A DNA stretch of 64,000 nucleotides from Sipunculus nudus (Eukaryota; Annelida; Sipuncula; Golfingiida; Sipunculidae): positions 79,659,300 to 79,723,299 of the forward strand of contig CM049314.1 in NCBI GenBank assembly GCA_026874595.1, in the 5' to 3' direction. Each line of letters starts with the position of its first letter. Positions within the stretch are counted from its first letter, which is position 1. The translations under genes were made by a program, and so were the position numbers. The notes under the pieces are model-generated. The model saw only the letters and a program-made list of their open reading frames with translations, did not search any database and was not told the DNA's origin. Positions 9,785 to 22,908 of the stretch are shown one piece after another.

Positions 9785-10160
9785 GATGAAAACACCACAC
9801 AATTTAAGCATTATTCTACAAATACACACAAATATAACCCATGGGGACACAGACTGTTTACCTGGCTACAAAATAGTTCCTGTTAGTGATCAGGAATCTA
9901 AATATTAAGGGTAAAATTGTTCAATCAAATTCAGAAATAGAAAATTCTGAAACGTTATAAGAGTGACATTGTGGATTTTTGTGAACCTTTTGCATATTTT
10001 ACCTCAATTTTTCTACAGTTTTGCAGCGTTTTCGACAGAAATAGATTCCCGGGAAGTAGAATAATACATTATTTCTTCAGAAAATAGTTGCAAAAAGGAT
10101 AGTTCAAGATACAGTTCCTTTGCTTACAGTTTGCTTATTCTTTGCTTATGCTTTGCTTAC

Positions 10161-10536
10161 GATGAAAACACCACACAATTTAAGCAAATTTTCTACAAAT
10201 ACACAAAAATATGAACCATAGGGACACAGACTGGTTACCTGACTACAAAATAGTTCCCGTTAGTGATCAGGAATCAAAATATTAAGGGCAAAATTGTTCA
10301 ATCAAATTCAGAAATAGAAAATTCTGAAACGTTTTAGAGTGACATTGTGGATTTTTGTGAACCTTTAGCATATTTTACCTCAATTTTTCTACAGTTTTGC
10401 AGCGTTTTCGACAGAAATAGATTCCCGGGAAGTAGAATAATACATTATTTCTTCAGAAAATAGTTGCAAAAAGGATAGTTCAAGATACAGTTCCTTTGCT
10501 TACAGTTTGCTTATTCTTTGCTTATGCTTTGCTTAC
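10161..10536. repeat. Monomer E* with D-type 3' end (E x D chimera)
   Basis: A 376-bp monomer: E-type for most of its length, with TTAAGCAAATTTTC adding one base, but ending ATAGTTGCAAAAAGGATAG and TTCAAGATAC like D. A second E follows. The copy at 41,679 has the same structure; the copy at 57,836 has the normal E end. This explains the extra monomer in units 5 and 19. Confidence 0.88.
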
Positions 10537-11287
10537 GATGAAAACACCACACAATTTAAGCATTTTTCTACAAATACACAAAAATATGAACCATAGGGAC
10601 ACAGACTGGTTACCTGACTACAAAATAGTTCCCGTTAGTGATCAGGAATCAAAATATTAAGGGCAAAATTGTTCAATCAAATTCAGAAATAGAAAATTCT
10701 GAAACGTTTTAGAGTGACATTGTGGATTTTTGTGAACCTTTAGCATATTTTACCTCAATTTTTCTACAGTTTTGCAGCGTTTTCGACAGAAATAGATTCC
10801 CGGGAAGTAGAATAATAAATTATTTCTTCAGAAAATAGATGCAAAAAGGATTTATCAAGACACAGTTCTTTTCCTTACAGTTTGCTTATTCTTTGCTTAT
10901 GCTTTGCTTACGATGAAAACACCACACAATTTAAGCATTTTTCCACAAATACACACAAATATGACCCATAGGGACACAGACTGTTTACCTGTCTACAAAA
11001 AAGTTCCTGTAAGTGATGAGGAATCTAAATATTATGGGTAAAATTGTTCAGTCAAAACCACAATTATAAAAATCCGCTACTTTCATAATGCGAAATTATG
11101 GATTTTTTTAATCCTTTTGCATATTTTACCTCAATTTTTCTACAGTTTTGCACCATATTCGACAGAAAAAGATTCCCGGGAAGTAGAATAACACATTATT
11201 TCTTAAGAAGATGTATGCAAAAAGGATTTATCAAGACACAGTTCCTTTGCTTAAAGTCTGCCTACGCTTTGCTTATGCTTTGCTTAC

Positions 11288-13541
11288 GATGAAAACACCA
11301 CACAATTTAAGCATTTTTCTATAAATATATACGAATATGACCCATAGGGACACAGACTGCTTCCCTGGCTATATAATTGCACGTGTCAGTGAAGGTGAAT
11401 GTAAAATTTAAAGGTTAAATCGTTTAAGCAAAATCAGAAATAGAAAATTCGGATACTTTATAAAAGTAACGTTGTGGATTTTTGTGACCCTTTTGAATAT
11501 TTTACCTCGTTTTTTCTACAGTTTTATACCATATTCGACAGAACTATATTACAGGAAAGTAGAATAATACATTATTTCTTTAGAAAATAGATGTAAAAAG
11601 GATTTATCAAGACACAGTTCCTTTGCCTACAGTTTGCTTATTCTTTGCTTATGCTTTGCTTACGATGAAAACACCACACAATTTAAGCATTTTTCCACAA
11701 ATACACACAAATATGACCCATAGGGGCACAGACTGTTTACCTGGCTAAAAATAGTTCCTGTTAGTGATCAGGAATCTAAATATTAAGGGCAAAATTGTTC
11801 AATCAAAACCATAATTATAAAAATCCGCTACTTTCTTTAAGTCACATCATGGATTTTTGTGATCGTTTTGCATATTTCATCTCAATTTTTCTACAGTTTT
11901 GCACCATATTCGACAGAAATAGATTACCTGAATGTCAAATAATACATTATTTCTTCAGAAAATAGTTGCAAAAAGCATTTCTCAAGACACAGTTCCTTTG
12001 CTTACAGTTTGCTTACGCTTTGCTTATGCTTTGCTTACGATTAAAACACCACACAGTTTAAGCATTTTTCTATAAATATATACGAATATAACCCATAGGG
12101 ACACAGACTGCTTCCATTGCTATATAATTGTACCTGTCAGTGAAGGTGAATCTAAAAATTAAGGGTAAAATCGTTTAAGCAAAATCAGAAATAGAAAATT
12201 CCGATACTTTATAAAAGTAACGTTGTGGATTTTAGTGACCCTTTTGCATATTTTACCTCAATTTTTCTACAGTTTTGCACCATATTAGACAGAAATAGAT
12301 TCCCGGGAAGTAGAATAATACATTATTTCTTCAAGAAATAGTTGCAAAAAGGATTAATTAAGACACAGCTCATATGCTTACAGTTTGCTTATGCTTTGCT
12401 TATGCTTTGCTTACGATGAAAACACCACACAATTTAAGCATTATTCTACAAATACACACAAATATAACCCATGGGGACACAGACTGTTTACCTGGCTACA
12501 AAATAGTTCCTGTTAGTGATCAGGAATCTAAATATTAAGGGTAAAATTGTTCAATCAAATTCAGAAATAGAAAATTCTGAAACGTTATAAGAGTGACATT
12601 GTGGATTTTTGTGAACCTTTTGCATATTTTACCTCAATTTTTCTACAGTTTTGCAGCGTTTTCGACAGAAATAGATTCCCGGGAAGTAGAATAATACATT
12701 ATTTCTTCAGAAAATAGTTGCAAAAAGGATAGTTCAAGATACAGTTCCTTTGCTTACAGTTTGCTTATTCTTTGTTTATGCTTTGCTTATGATGAAAACA
12801 CCACACAATTTAAGCATTTTTCTACAAATACACAAAAATATGAACCATAGGGACACAGACTGGTTACCTGACTACAAAATAGTTCCCGTTAGTGATCAGG
12901 AATCAAAATATTAAGGGCAAAATTGTTCAATCAAATTCAGAAATAGAAAATTCTGAAACGTTTTAGAGTGACATTGTGGATTTTTGTGAACCTTTAGCAT
13001 ATTTTACCTCAATTTTTCTACAGTTTTGCAGCGTTTTCGACAGAAATAGATTCCCGGGAAGTAGAATAATACATTATTTCTTCAGAAAATAGATGCAAAA
13101 AGGATTTATCAAGACACATTTCTTTTGCTTACAGTTTGCTTATTCTTTGCTTATGCTTTGCTTACGATGAAAACACCACACAATTTAAGCATTTTTCCAC
13201 AAATACACACAAATATGACCCATAGGGACACAGACTGTTTACCTGTCTACAAAAAAATTCCTGTAAGTGATGAGGAATCTAAATATTATGGGTAAAATTG
13301 TTCAGTCAAAACCACAATTATAAAAATCCGCTACTTTCATAATGCGAAATTATGGATTTTTTTAATCATTTTGCATATTTTACCTCAATTTTTCTACAGT
13401 TTTGCACCATATTCGACAGAAAAAGATTCCCGGGAAGTAGAATAACACATTATTTCTTAAGAAAATGTATGCAAAAAGGATTTATCAAGACACAGTTCCT
13501 TTGCTTAAAGTCTGCCTACGCTTTGCTTATGCTTTGCTTAC
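11288..13541. repeat. Higher-order unit 6: 6-mer A-G-H-D-E-F (2,254 bp)
   Basis: Monomers start at 11,288, 11,664, 12,039, 12,415, 12,791 and 13,166. T at 11,527 (TTTTATACC) and G at 11,865 (GATCGTTTTGC) are shared with 43,045 and 43,383 in unit 20. A at 13,378 is private. Confidence 0.92.
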
Positions 13542-14999
13542 GATGAAAACACCAAACAATTTAAGCATTTTTCTATAAATATATACGAATATGACCCATA
13601 GGGACACAGACTGCTTCCCTGGCTATATAATTGCACGTGTCAGTGAAGGTGAATGTAAAATTTAAAGGTTAAATCGTTTAAGCAAAATCAGAAAGAGAAA
13701 ATTCGGATACTTTATAAAAGTAACGTTGTGGATTTTTGTGACCCTTTTGAATATTTTACCTCGTTTTTTCTACAGTTTTACACCATATTCGACAGAACTA
13801 TATTACAGGAAAGTAGAATAATACATTATTTCTTTAGAAAATAGATGTAAAAAGGATTTATCAAGACACAGTTCCTTTGCCTACAGTTTGCTTATTCTTT
13901 GCTTATGCTTTGCTTACGATGAAAACACCACACAATTTAAGCATTTTTCCACAAATACACACAAATATGACCCATAGGGGCACAGACTGTTTACCTGGCA
14001 ACAAAATGGTTACTGTTTGTGATCAGGAATCTAAATATTAAGGGTAAAATTGTTCAATCAAAACCACAATTATAAAAATCCGCTACTTTCTTAAAATGAC
14101 ATTATGGATTCTTTTATCCTTTTGCATATTTTACCTCAATTTTTCAACAGTTTTGCACCATATTCGACAGAAATAGATTCTCTGAATGTCGAATAATACA
14201 TTATTTCTTTAGAAAATAGATGTAAAAAGGATTTATCAAGACACAGTTCCTTTGCTTACAGTTTGCTTACGCTTTGCTTATGCTTTGCTTACGGTGAAAA
14301 CACCTCAAAACTGACGCATTTTTCTATAAATATATACAAATATGACCCATAGGGACACAGACTGGTTCCATGGCTATATAATTGCACCTGTCAGTGAAGG
14401 TGAATCTAAAAATTAAGGGTAAAATCGTTTAAGCAAAATCAGATATAGAAAATTCAGATACTTTAAAAAAGTAACATTGTGGATTTTTGTGACCCTTTTG
14501 AATATTTTACTTCAATTTTGCTACAGTTTTGCACCATGTTCGACAGAAATAGACACCCGGGAAGAAGAGTAATTCATTATTTCTTAAGGAATAAGTTGCA
14601 AAAAGGATTTATGAAGACACAGTTCCTTTGCTTACAGTTTGCTTATTCTTTGCTTATGCTTTGCTTACGATGAAAACACCACACAATTTAAGCATTTTTC
14701 CACAAATACACACAAATATGACCCATAGGGCACAGACTGTTTACCTGGCTAAAAATAGTTCCTGTTAGTGATCAGGAATCTAAATATTAAGGGCAAAATT
14801 GTTCAATCAAAACCACAATTATAAAAATCCGCTACTTTCTTAAAGTCACATCATGAATTTTTGTGATCCTTTTGCATATTTCATCTCAATTTTCTACAGT
14901 TTTGCACCATATTCGACAGAAATAGATTACCTGAATGTCAAATAATACATTATTTCTTGAGAAAATAGTTGCAAAAACAATTTATCAAGACACAGTTCC

Positions 15000-15053
15000 T
15001 TTGCTTACAGTTTGCTTACGCTTTGCTTATGCTTTGCTTATGCTTGCTTACGA
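15000..15053. repeat. 11-bp internal repeat, five units, one T missing
   Basis: Five units, the last starting TTGC instead of TTTGC, which makes the monomer 383 rather than 384 bp. This one-base loss shifts the alpha repeat distance by one from here on. Confidence 0.9.
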
Positions 15054-15427
15054 TTAAAACACCACACAGTTTAAGCATTTTTCAATAAATATATACGAAT
15101 ATAACCCATAGGGACACAGACTGCTTCCATGGCTATATAATTGCACCTGTCAGTGAAGGTGAATGTAAAATTTAAAGGTTAAATCGTTTAAGCAAAATCA
15201 GAAAGAGAAAATTCGGATACTTTATAAAAGTAACGTTGTGGATTTTTGTGACCCTTTTGAATATTTTACCTCGTTTTTTCTACAGTTTTACACCATATTC
15301 GACAGAACTATATTACAGGAAAGTAGAATAATACATTATTTCTTTAGAAAATAGATGTAAAAAGGATTTATCAAGACACAGTTCCTTTGCCTACAGTTTG
15401 CTTATTCTTTGCTTATGCTTTGCTTAC

Positions 15428-15803
15428 GATAAAAACACCACACAATTTAAGCATTTTTCCACAAATACACACAAATATAACCCATGGGGACACAGACTGT
15501 TTACCTGGCTACAAAATAGTTCATGTTAGTGATCAGGAATCTAAATATTAAGGGTAAAATTGTTCAATCAAATTCAGAAATAGAAAATTCTGAAACGTTA
15601 TAAGAGTGACATTGTGGATTTTTGTGAACCTTTTGCATATTTTACCTCAATTTTTCTACAGTTTTGCAGCGTTTTCGACAGAAATAGATTCCCGGGAAGT
15701 AGAATAATACATTATTTCTTCAGAAAATAGTTGCAAAAAGGATAGTTCAAGATACAGTTCCTTTGCTTACAGTTTGCTTATTCTTTGCTTATGCTTTGCT
15801 TAC
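15428..15803. repeat. Chimeric monomer B/D
   Basis: The first ~50 bases are B-like (CATTTTTCCACAAATAC) and the rest is type D (ATAACCCATGGGGAC, GAAACGTTATAAGAG, GATAGTTCAAGATAC). The switch lies within 15,461-15,478, where B and D are identical. The fourth base of the junction is A (GATAAAAAC), a private change at 15,431. Exchange between B and D out of register would delete 740 bp, the exact shift seen against the 46.9-48.1 kb region. Confidence 0.88.
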
Positions 15804-16554
15804 GATGAAAACACCACACAATTAAAGCATTTTTCTACAAATACACAAAAATATGAACCATAGGGACACAGACTGGTTACCTGACTACAAAATAGTTCCC
15901 GTTAGTGATCAGGAATCAAAATATTAAGGGCAAAATTGTTCAATCAAATTCAGAAATAGAAAATTCTGAAACGTTTTAGAGTGACATTGTGGATTTTTGT
16001 GAACCTTTAGCATATTTTACCTCAATTTTTCTACAGTTTTGCAGCGTTTTCGACAGAAATAGATTCCCGGGAAGTAGAATAATACATTATTTCTTCAGAA
16101 AATAGATGCAAAAAGGATTTATCAAGACAAAGTTCTTTTGCTTACAGTTTGCTTATTCTTTGCTTATGCTTTGCTTACGATGAAAACACCACACAATTTA
16201 AGCATTTATCCACAAATACACACAAATATGACCCATAGGGACACAGACTGTTTACCTGTCTACAAAAAAGTTCCTGTAAGTGATGAGGAATCTAAATATT
16301 ATGGGTAAAATTGTTCAGTCAAAACCACAATTATAAAAATCCGCTACTTTCATAATGCGAAATTATGGATTTTTTTAATCCTTTTGCATATTTTACCTCA
16401 ATTTTTCTACAGTTTTGCACCATATTCGACAGAAAAAGATTCCCGAGAAGTAGAATAACACATTATTCCTTAAGAAAATGTATGCAAAAAGGATTTATCA
16501 AGACACAGTTCCTTTGCTTAAAGTCTGCCTACGCTTTGCTTATGCTTTGCTTAC

Positions 16555-18046
16555 GATGAAAACACCAAACAATTTAAGCATTTTTCTATAAATATATACG
16601 AATATAACCCATAGGGACACAGACTGCTTCCATGGCTATATAATTGCACCTGTCAGTGAAGGTGAGTCTAAAATTTAAGGGTAAAATCGTTTAAGCAAAA
16701 TCAGAAATAGAAAATTCCGATACTTTATAAAAGTAACGTTGTGGATTTTAGTGACCCTTTTGCATATTTTACCTCAATTTTTCTACAGTTTTGCCCCATA
16801 TTAGACAGAAATAGATTCCCGGGAAGTAGAATAATACATTATTTCTTCAAGAAATAGTTGCAAACAGGATTAATTAAGACACAGCTCATTTGCTTACAGT
16901 TTGCTTATGCTTTGCTTACGATGAAAACACCACACAATTTAAGCATTATTCTACAAATACACACAAATATAACCCATGGGGACACAGACTGTTTACCTGG
17001 CTACAAAATAGTTCCTGTTAGTGATCAGGAATCTAAATATTAAGGGTAAAATTGTTCAATCAAATTCAGAAATAGAAAATTCTGAAACGTTATAAGAGTG
17101 ACATTGTGGATTTTTGTGAACCTTTTGCATATTTTACCTCAATTTTTCTACAGTTTTGCAGCGTTTTCGACAGAAATAGATTCCCGGGAAGTAGAATAAT
17201 ACATTATTTCTTCAGAAAATAGTTGCAAAAAGGAGAGTTCAAGATACAGTTCCTTTGCTTACAGTTTGCTTATTCTTTGCTTATGCTTTGCTTACGATGA
17301 AAACACCACACAATTTAAGCATTTTTCTACAAATACACAAAAATATGAACCATAGGGACACAGACTGGTTACCTGACTACAAAATAGTTCCCGTTAGTGA
17401 TCAGGAATCAAAATATTAAGGGCAAAATTGTTCAATCAAATTCAGAAATAGAAAATTCTGAAACGTTTTACAGTGACATTGTGGATTTTTGTGAACCTTT
17501 AGCATATTTTACCTCAATTTTTCTACAGTTTTGCAGCGTTTTCGACAGAAATAGATTCCCGGGAAGTAGAATAATACATTATTTCTTCAGAAAATAGATG
17601 CAAAAAGGATTTATCAAGACACATTTCTTTTGCTTACAGTTTGCTTATTCTTTGCTTATGCTTTGCTTACGATGAAAACACCACACAATTTAAGCATTTT
17701 TCCACAAATACACACAAATATGACCCATAGGGACACAGACTGTTTACCTGTCTACAAAAAAGTTCCTGTAAGTGATGAGGAATCTAAATATTATGGGTAA
17801 AATTGTTCAGTCAAAACCACAATTATAAAAATCCGCTACTTTCATAATGCGAAATTATGGATTTTTTTAATCCTTTTGCATATTTTACCTAAATTTTTCT
17901 ACAGTTTTGCACCATATTCGACAGAAAAGGATTCCCGGGAAGTAGAATAACACATTATTTCTTAAGAAAATGTATGCAAAAAGGATTTATCAAGACACAG
18001 TTCCTTTGCTTAAAGTCTGCCTACGCTTTGCTTATGCTTTGCTTAC
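16555..18046. repeat. Higher-order unit 8: 4-mer H-D-E-F (1,492 bp)
   Basis: Monomers start at 16,555 (365 bp, with H' marks GTGAGTCTAAAATTTAAG and TTGCCCC), 16,920, 17,296 and 17,671. Private bases: C at 16,865, G at 17,235 and C at 17,471. The last removes the TAG in GTTTTAGAG of E. Confidence 0.9.
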
Positions 18047-20289
18047 GATGAAAACACCACACAATTTAAGCATTTTTCTATAAATATATACGAATATGAC
18101 CCATAGGGACACAGACTGCTTCCCTGGCTATATAATTGCACGTGTCAGTGAAGGTGAATGTAAAATTTAAAGGTTAAATCGTTTAAGCAAAATCAGAAAT
18201 AGAAAATTCGGATACTTTATAAAAGTAACGTTGTGGATTTTTGTGACCCTTTTGAATATTTTACCTCGTTTTTTCTACAGTTTTACACCATATTCGACAG
18301 AACTATATTACAGGAAAGTAGAATAATACATTATTTCTTTAGAAAATAGATGTAAAAAGGATTTATCAAGACACAGTTCCTTTGCCTACAGTTTGCTTAT
18401 TCTTTGCTTATGCTTTGCTTACGATGAAAACACCACACAATTTAAGCATTTTTCCACAAATACACACAAATATGACCCATAGGGGCACAGACTGTTTACC
18501 TGGCAACAAAATGGTTACTGTTTGTGATCAGGAATCTAAATATTAAGGGTAAAATTGTTCAATCAAAACCACAATTATAAAAATCCGCTACTTTCTTAAA
18601 ATGACATTATGGATTCTTTTATCCTTTTGCATATTTTACCTCAATTTTTCAACAGTTTTGCACCATATTCGACAGAAATAGATTCTCTGAATGTCGAATA
18701 ATACATTATTTCTTTAGAAAATAGATGTAAAAAGGATTTATCAAGACACAGTTCCTTTGCTTACAGTTTGCTTACGCTTTGCTTATGCTTTGCTTACGGT
18801 GAAAACACCTCAAAACTGACGCATTTTTCTATAAATATATACAAATATGACCCATAGGGACACAGACTGGTTCCATGGCTATATAATTGCACCTGTCAGT
18901 GAAGGTGAATCTAAAAATTAAGGGTAAAATCGTTTAAGCAAAATCAGAAATAGAAAATTCCGATACTTTATAAAAGTAACGTTGTGGATTTTAGTGACCC
19001 TTTTGCATATTTTACCTCAATTTTTCTACAGTTTTGCACCATATTAGACAGAAATAGATTCCCGGGAAGTAGAATAATACATTATTTCTTCAAGAAATAG
19101 TTGCAAAAAGGATTAATTAAGACACAGCTCATTTGCTTACAGTTTGCTTATGCTTTGCTTACGATGAAAACACCACACAATTTAAGCATTATTCTACAAA
19201 TACACACAAATATAACCCATGGGGACACAGACTGTTTACCTGGCTACAAAATAGTTCCTGTTAGTGATCAGGAATCTAAATATTAAGGGTAAAATTGTTC
19301 AATCAAATTCAGAAATAGAAAATTCTGAAACGTTATAAGAGTGACATTGTGGATTTTTGTGAACCTTTTGCATATTTTACCTCAATTTTTCTACAGTTTT
19401 GCAGCGTTTTCGACAGAAATAGATTCCCGGGATGTAGAATAATACATTATTTCTTCAGAAAATAGTTGCAAAAAGGATAGTTCAAGATACAGTTCCTTTG
19501 CTTACAGTTTGCTTATTCTTTGCTTATGCTTTGCTTACGATGAAAACACCACACAATTTAAGCATGTTTCTACAAATACACAAAAATATGAACCATAGGG
19601 ACACAGACTGGTTACCTGACTACAAAATAGTTCCCGTTAGTGATCAGGAATCAAAATATTAAGGGCAAAATTGTTCAATCAAATTCAGAAATAGAAAATT
19701 CTGAAACGTTTTAGAGTGACATTGTGGATTTTTGTGAACCTTTAGCATATTTTACCTCAATTTTTCTACAGTTTTGCAGCGTTTTCGACAGAAATAGATT
19801 CCCGGGAAGTAGAATAATACATTATTTCTTCAGAAAATAGATGCAAAAAGGATTTATCAAGACACAGTTCTTTTCCTTACAGTTTGCTTATTCTTTGCTT
19901 ATGCTTTGCTTACGATGAAAACACCACACAATTTAAGCATTTTTCCACAAATACACACAAATATGACCCATAGGGACACAGACTGTTTACCTGTCTACAA
20001 AAAAGTTCCTGTAAGTGATGAGGAATCTAAATATTATGGGTAAAATTGTTCAGTCAAAACCACAATTATAAAAATCCGCTACTTTCATAATGCGAAATTA
20101 TGGATTTTTTTAATCCTTTTGCATATTTTACCTCAATTTTTCTACAGTTTTGCACCATATTCGACAGAAAAAGATTCCCGGGAAGTAGAATAACACATTA
20201 TTTCTTAAGAAGATGTATGCAAAAAGGATTTATCAAGACACAGTTCCTTTGCTTAAAGTCTGCCTACGCTTTGCTTATGCTTTGCTTAC
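18047..20289. repeat. Higher-order unit 9: 6-mer A-B-C-D-E-F (2,243 bp)
   Basis: Monomers start at 18,047, 18,423, 18,798, 19,163, 19,539 and 19,914. It is the 7-mer without its leading A'. G at 19,566 (GCATGTTTC) recurs at 30,825, exactly 11,259 bp on. T at 19,433 (GGGATGTAG) does not recur at 30,692. Confidence 0.92.
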
Positions 20290-22908
20290 GATGAAAACAC
20301 CACACAATTTAAGCATTTTTCTATAAATATATACGAATATGACCCATAGGGACACAGACTGCTTCCCTGGCTATATAATTGCACGTGTCAGTGAAGGTGA
20401 ATGTAAAATTTAAAGGTTAAATCGTTTAAGCAAAATCAGAAATAGAAAATTCGGATACTTTATAAAAGTAACGTTGTGGATTTTTGTGACCCTTTTGAAT
20501 ATTTTACCTCGTTTTTTCTACAGTTTTGCACCATATTCGACAGAAAAGGATTCCCGGGAAGTAGAATAACACATTATTTCTTAAGAAAATGTATGCAAAA
20601 AGGATTTATCAAGACACAGTTCCTTTGCTTAAAGTCTGCCTACGCTTTGCTTATGCTTTGCTTACGATGAAAACACCACACAATTTAAGCATTTTTCTAT
20701 AAATATATACGAATATGACCCATAGGGACACAGACTGCTTCCCTGGCTATATAATTGCACGTGTCAGTGAAGGTGAATGTAAAATTTAAAGGTTAAATCG
20801 TTTAAGCAAAATCAGAAATAGAAAATTCGGATACTTTATAAAAGTAACGTTGTGGATTTTTGTGACCCTTTTGAATATTTTACCTCGTTTTTTCTACAGT
20901 TTTACACCATATTCGACAGAACTATATTACAGGAAAGTAGAATAATACATTATTTCTTTAGAAAATAGATGTAAAAAGGATTTATCAAGACACAGTTCCT
21001 TTGCCTACAGTTTGCTTATTCTTTGCTTATGCTTTGCTTACGATGAAAACACCACACAATTTAAGCATTTTTCCACAAATACACACAAATATGACCCATA
21101 GGGGCACAGACTGTTTACCTGGCAACAAAATGGTTACTGTTTGTGATCAGGAATCTAAATATTAAGGGTAAAATTGTTCAATCAAAACCACAATTATAAA
21201 AATCCGCTACTTTCTTAAAATGACATTATGGATTCTTTTATCCTTTTGCATATTTTACCTCAATTTTTCAACAGTTTTGCACCATATTCGACAGAAATAG
21301 ATTCTCTGAATGTCGAATAATACATTATTTCTTTAGAAAATAGATGTAAAAAGGATTTATCAAGACACAGTTCCTTTGCTTACAGTTTGCTTACGCTTTG
21401 CTTATGCTTTGCTTACGGTGAAAACACCTCAAAACTGACGCATTTTTCTATAAATATATACAAATATGACCCATAGGGACACAGACTGGTTCCATGGCTA
21501 TATAATTGCACCTGTCAGTGAAGGTGAATCTAAAAATTAAGGGTAAAATCGTTTAAGCAAAATCAGAAATAGAAAATTCCGATACTTTATAAAAGTAACG
21601 TTGTGGATTTTAGTGACCCTTTTGCATATTTTACCTCAATTTTTCTACAGTTTTGCACCATATTAGACAGAAATAGATTCCCGGGAAGTAGAATAATACA
21701 TTATTTCTTCAAGAAATAGTTGCAAAAAGGATTAATTAAGACACAGCTCATTTGCTTACAGTTTGCTTATGCTTTGCTTACGATGAAAACACCACACAAT
21801 TTAAGCATTATTCTACAAATACACACAAATATAACCCATGGGGACACAGACTGTTTACCTGGCTACAAAATAGTTCCTGTTAGTGATCAGGAATCTAAAT
21901 ATTAAGGGTAAAATTGTTCAATCAAATTCAGAAATAGAAAATTCTGAAACGTTATAAGAGTGACATTGTGGATTTTTGTGAACCTTTTGCATATTTTACC
22001 TCAATTTTTCTACAGTTTTGCAGCGTTTTCGACAGAAATAGATTCCCGGGAAGTAGAATAATACATTATTTCTTCAGAAAATAGTTGCAAAAAGGATAGT
22101 TCAAGATACAGTTCCTTTGCTTACAGTTTGCTTATTCTTTGCTTATGCTTTGCTTACGATGAAAACACCACACAATTTAAGCATTTTTCTACAAATACAC
22201 AAAAATATGAACCATAGGGACACAGACTGGTTACCTGACTACAAAATAGTTCCCGTTAGTGATCAGGAATCAAAATATTAAGGGCAAAATTGTTCAATCA
22301 AATTCAGAAATAGAAAATTCTGAAACGTTTTAGAGTGACATTGTGGATTTTTGTGAACCTTTAGCATATTTTACCTCAATTTTTCTACAGTTTTGCAGCG
22401 TTTTCGACAGAAATAGATTCCCGGGAAGTAGAATAATACATTATTTCTTCAGAAAATAGATGCAAAAAGGATTTATCAAGACACAGTTCTTTTCCTTACA
22501 GTTTGCTTATTCTTTGCTTATGCTTTGCTTACGATGAAAACACCACACAATTTAAGCATTTTTCCACAAATACACACAAATATGACCCATAGGGACACAG
22601 ACTGTTTACCTGTCTACAAAAAAGTTCCTGTAAGTGATGAGGAATCTAAATATTATGGGTAAAATTGTTCAGTCAAAACCACAATTATAAAAATCCGCTA
22701 CTTTCATAATGCGAAATTATGGATTTTTTTAATCCTTTTGCATATTTTACCTCAATTTTTCTACAGTTTTGCACCATATTCGACAGAAAAAGATTCCCGG
22801 GAAGTAGAATAACACATTATTTCTTAAGAAGATGTATGCAAAAAGGATTTATCAAGACACAGTTCCTTTGCTTAAAGTCTGCCTACGCTTTGCTTATGCT
22901 TTGCTTAC
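20290..22908. repeat. Higher-order unit 10: 7-mer A'-A-B-C-D-E-F (2,619 bp)
   Basis: Monomers start at 20,290, 20,666, 21,042, 21,417, 21,782, 22,158 and 22,533. It matches unit 1 at a distance of 20,259 bp and unit 15 at 11,259 bp. Confidence 0.93.

Larger units (their letters stand above)
9422..11287. repeat. Higher-order unit 5: 5-mer C''-D-E*-E-F (1,866 bp)
   Basis: Monomers start at 9,422, 9,785, 10,161, 10,537 and 10,912. Two E-type monomers follow each other. The first (E*, 376 bp) has TTAAGCAAATTTTC and a D-type 3' end. The same 5-mer lies at 40,940; at 57,097 there is a 4-mer with a single E*. Confidence 0.92.
1..15478. repeat. Large repeat alpha, copy 1 (~15.5 kb)
   Basis: Monomer order and spacings match 31,519-46,997 at a constant distance of 31,518 bp, becoming 31,519 after one T is lost near 15,044. 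All 41 monomer junctions from 31 to 15,052 line up. Shared rare marks include T3,081/34,599, T11,527/43,045 and G11,865/43,383. Similarity stops at 15,479 inside the B/D chimera. Confidence 0.92.
13542..16554. repeat. Higher-order unit 7: mosaic 8-mer A-B-J-G'-A''-[B/D]-E-F (3,013 bp)
   Basis: Monomers start at 13,542, 13,918, 14,293, 14,669 (383 bp), 15,052, 15,428, 15,804 and 16,179. Compared with unit 21, which reads A-B-J-G'-A''-B-C-D-E-F, this unit lacks the equivalent of two monomers, through the B/D fusion at 15,428. Confidence 0.9.
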
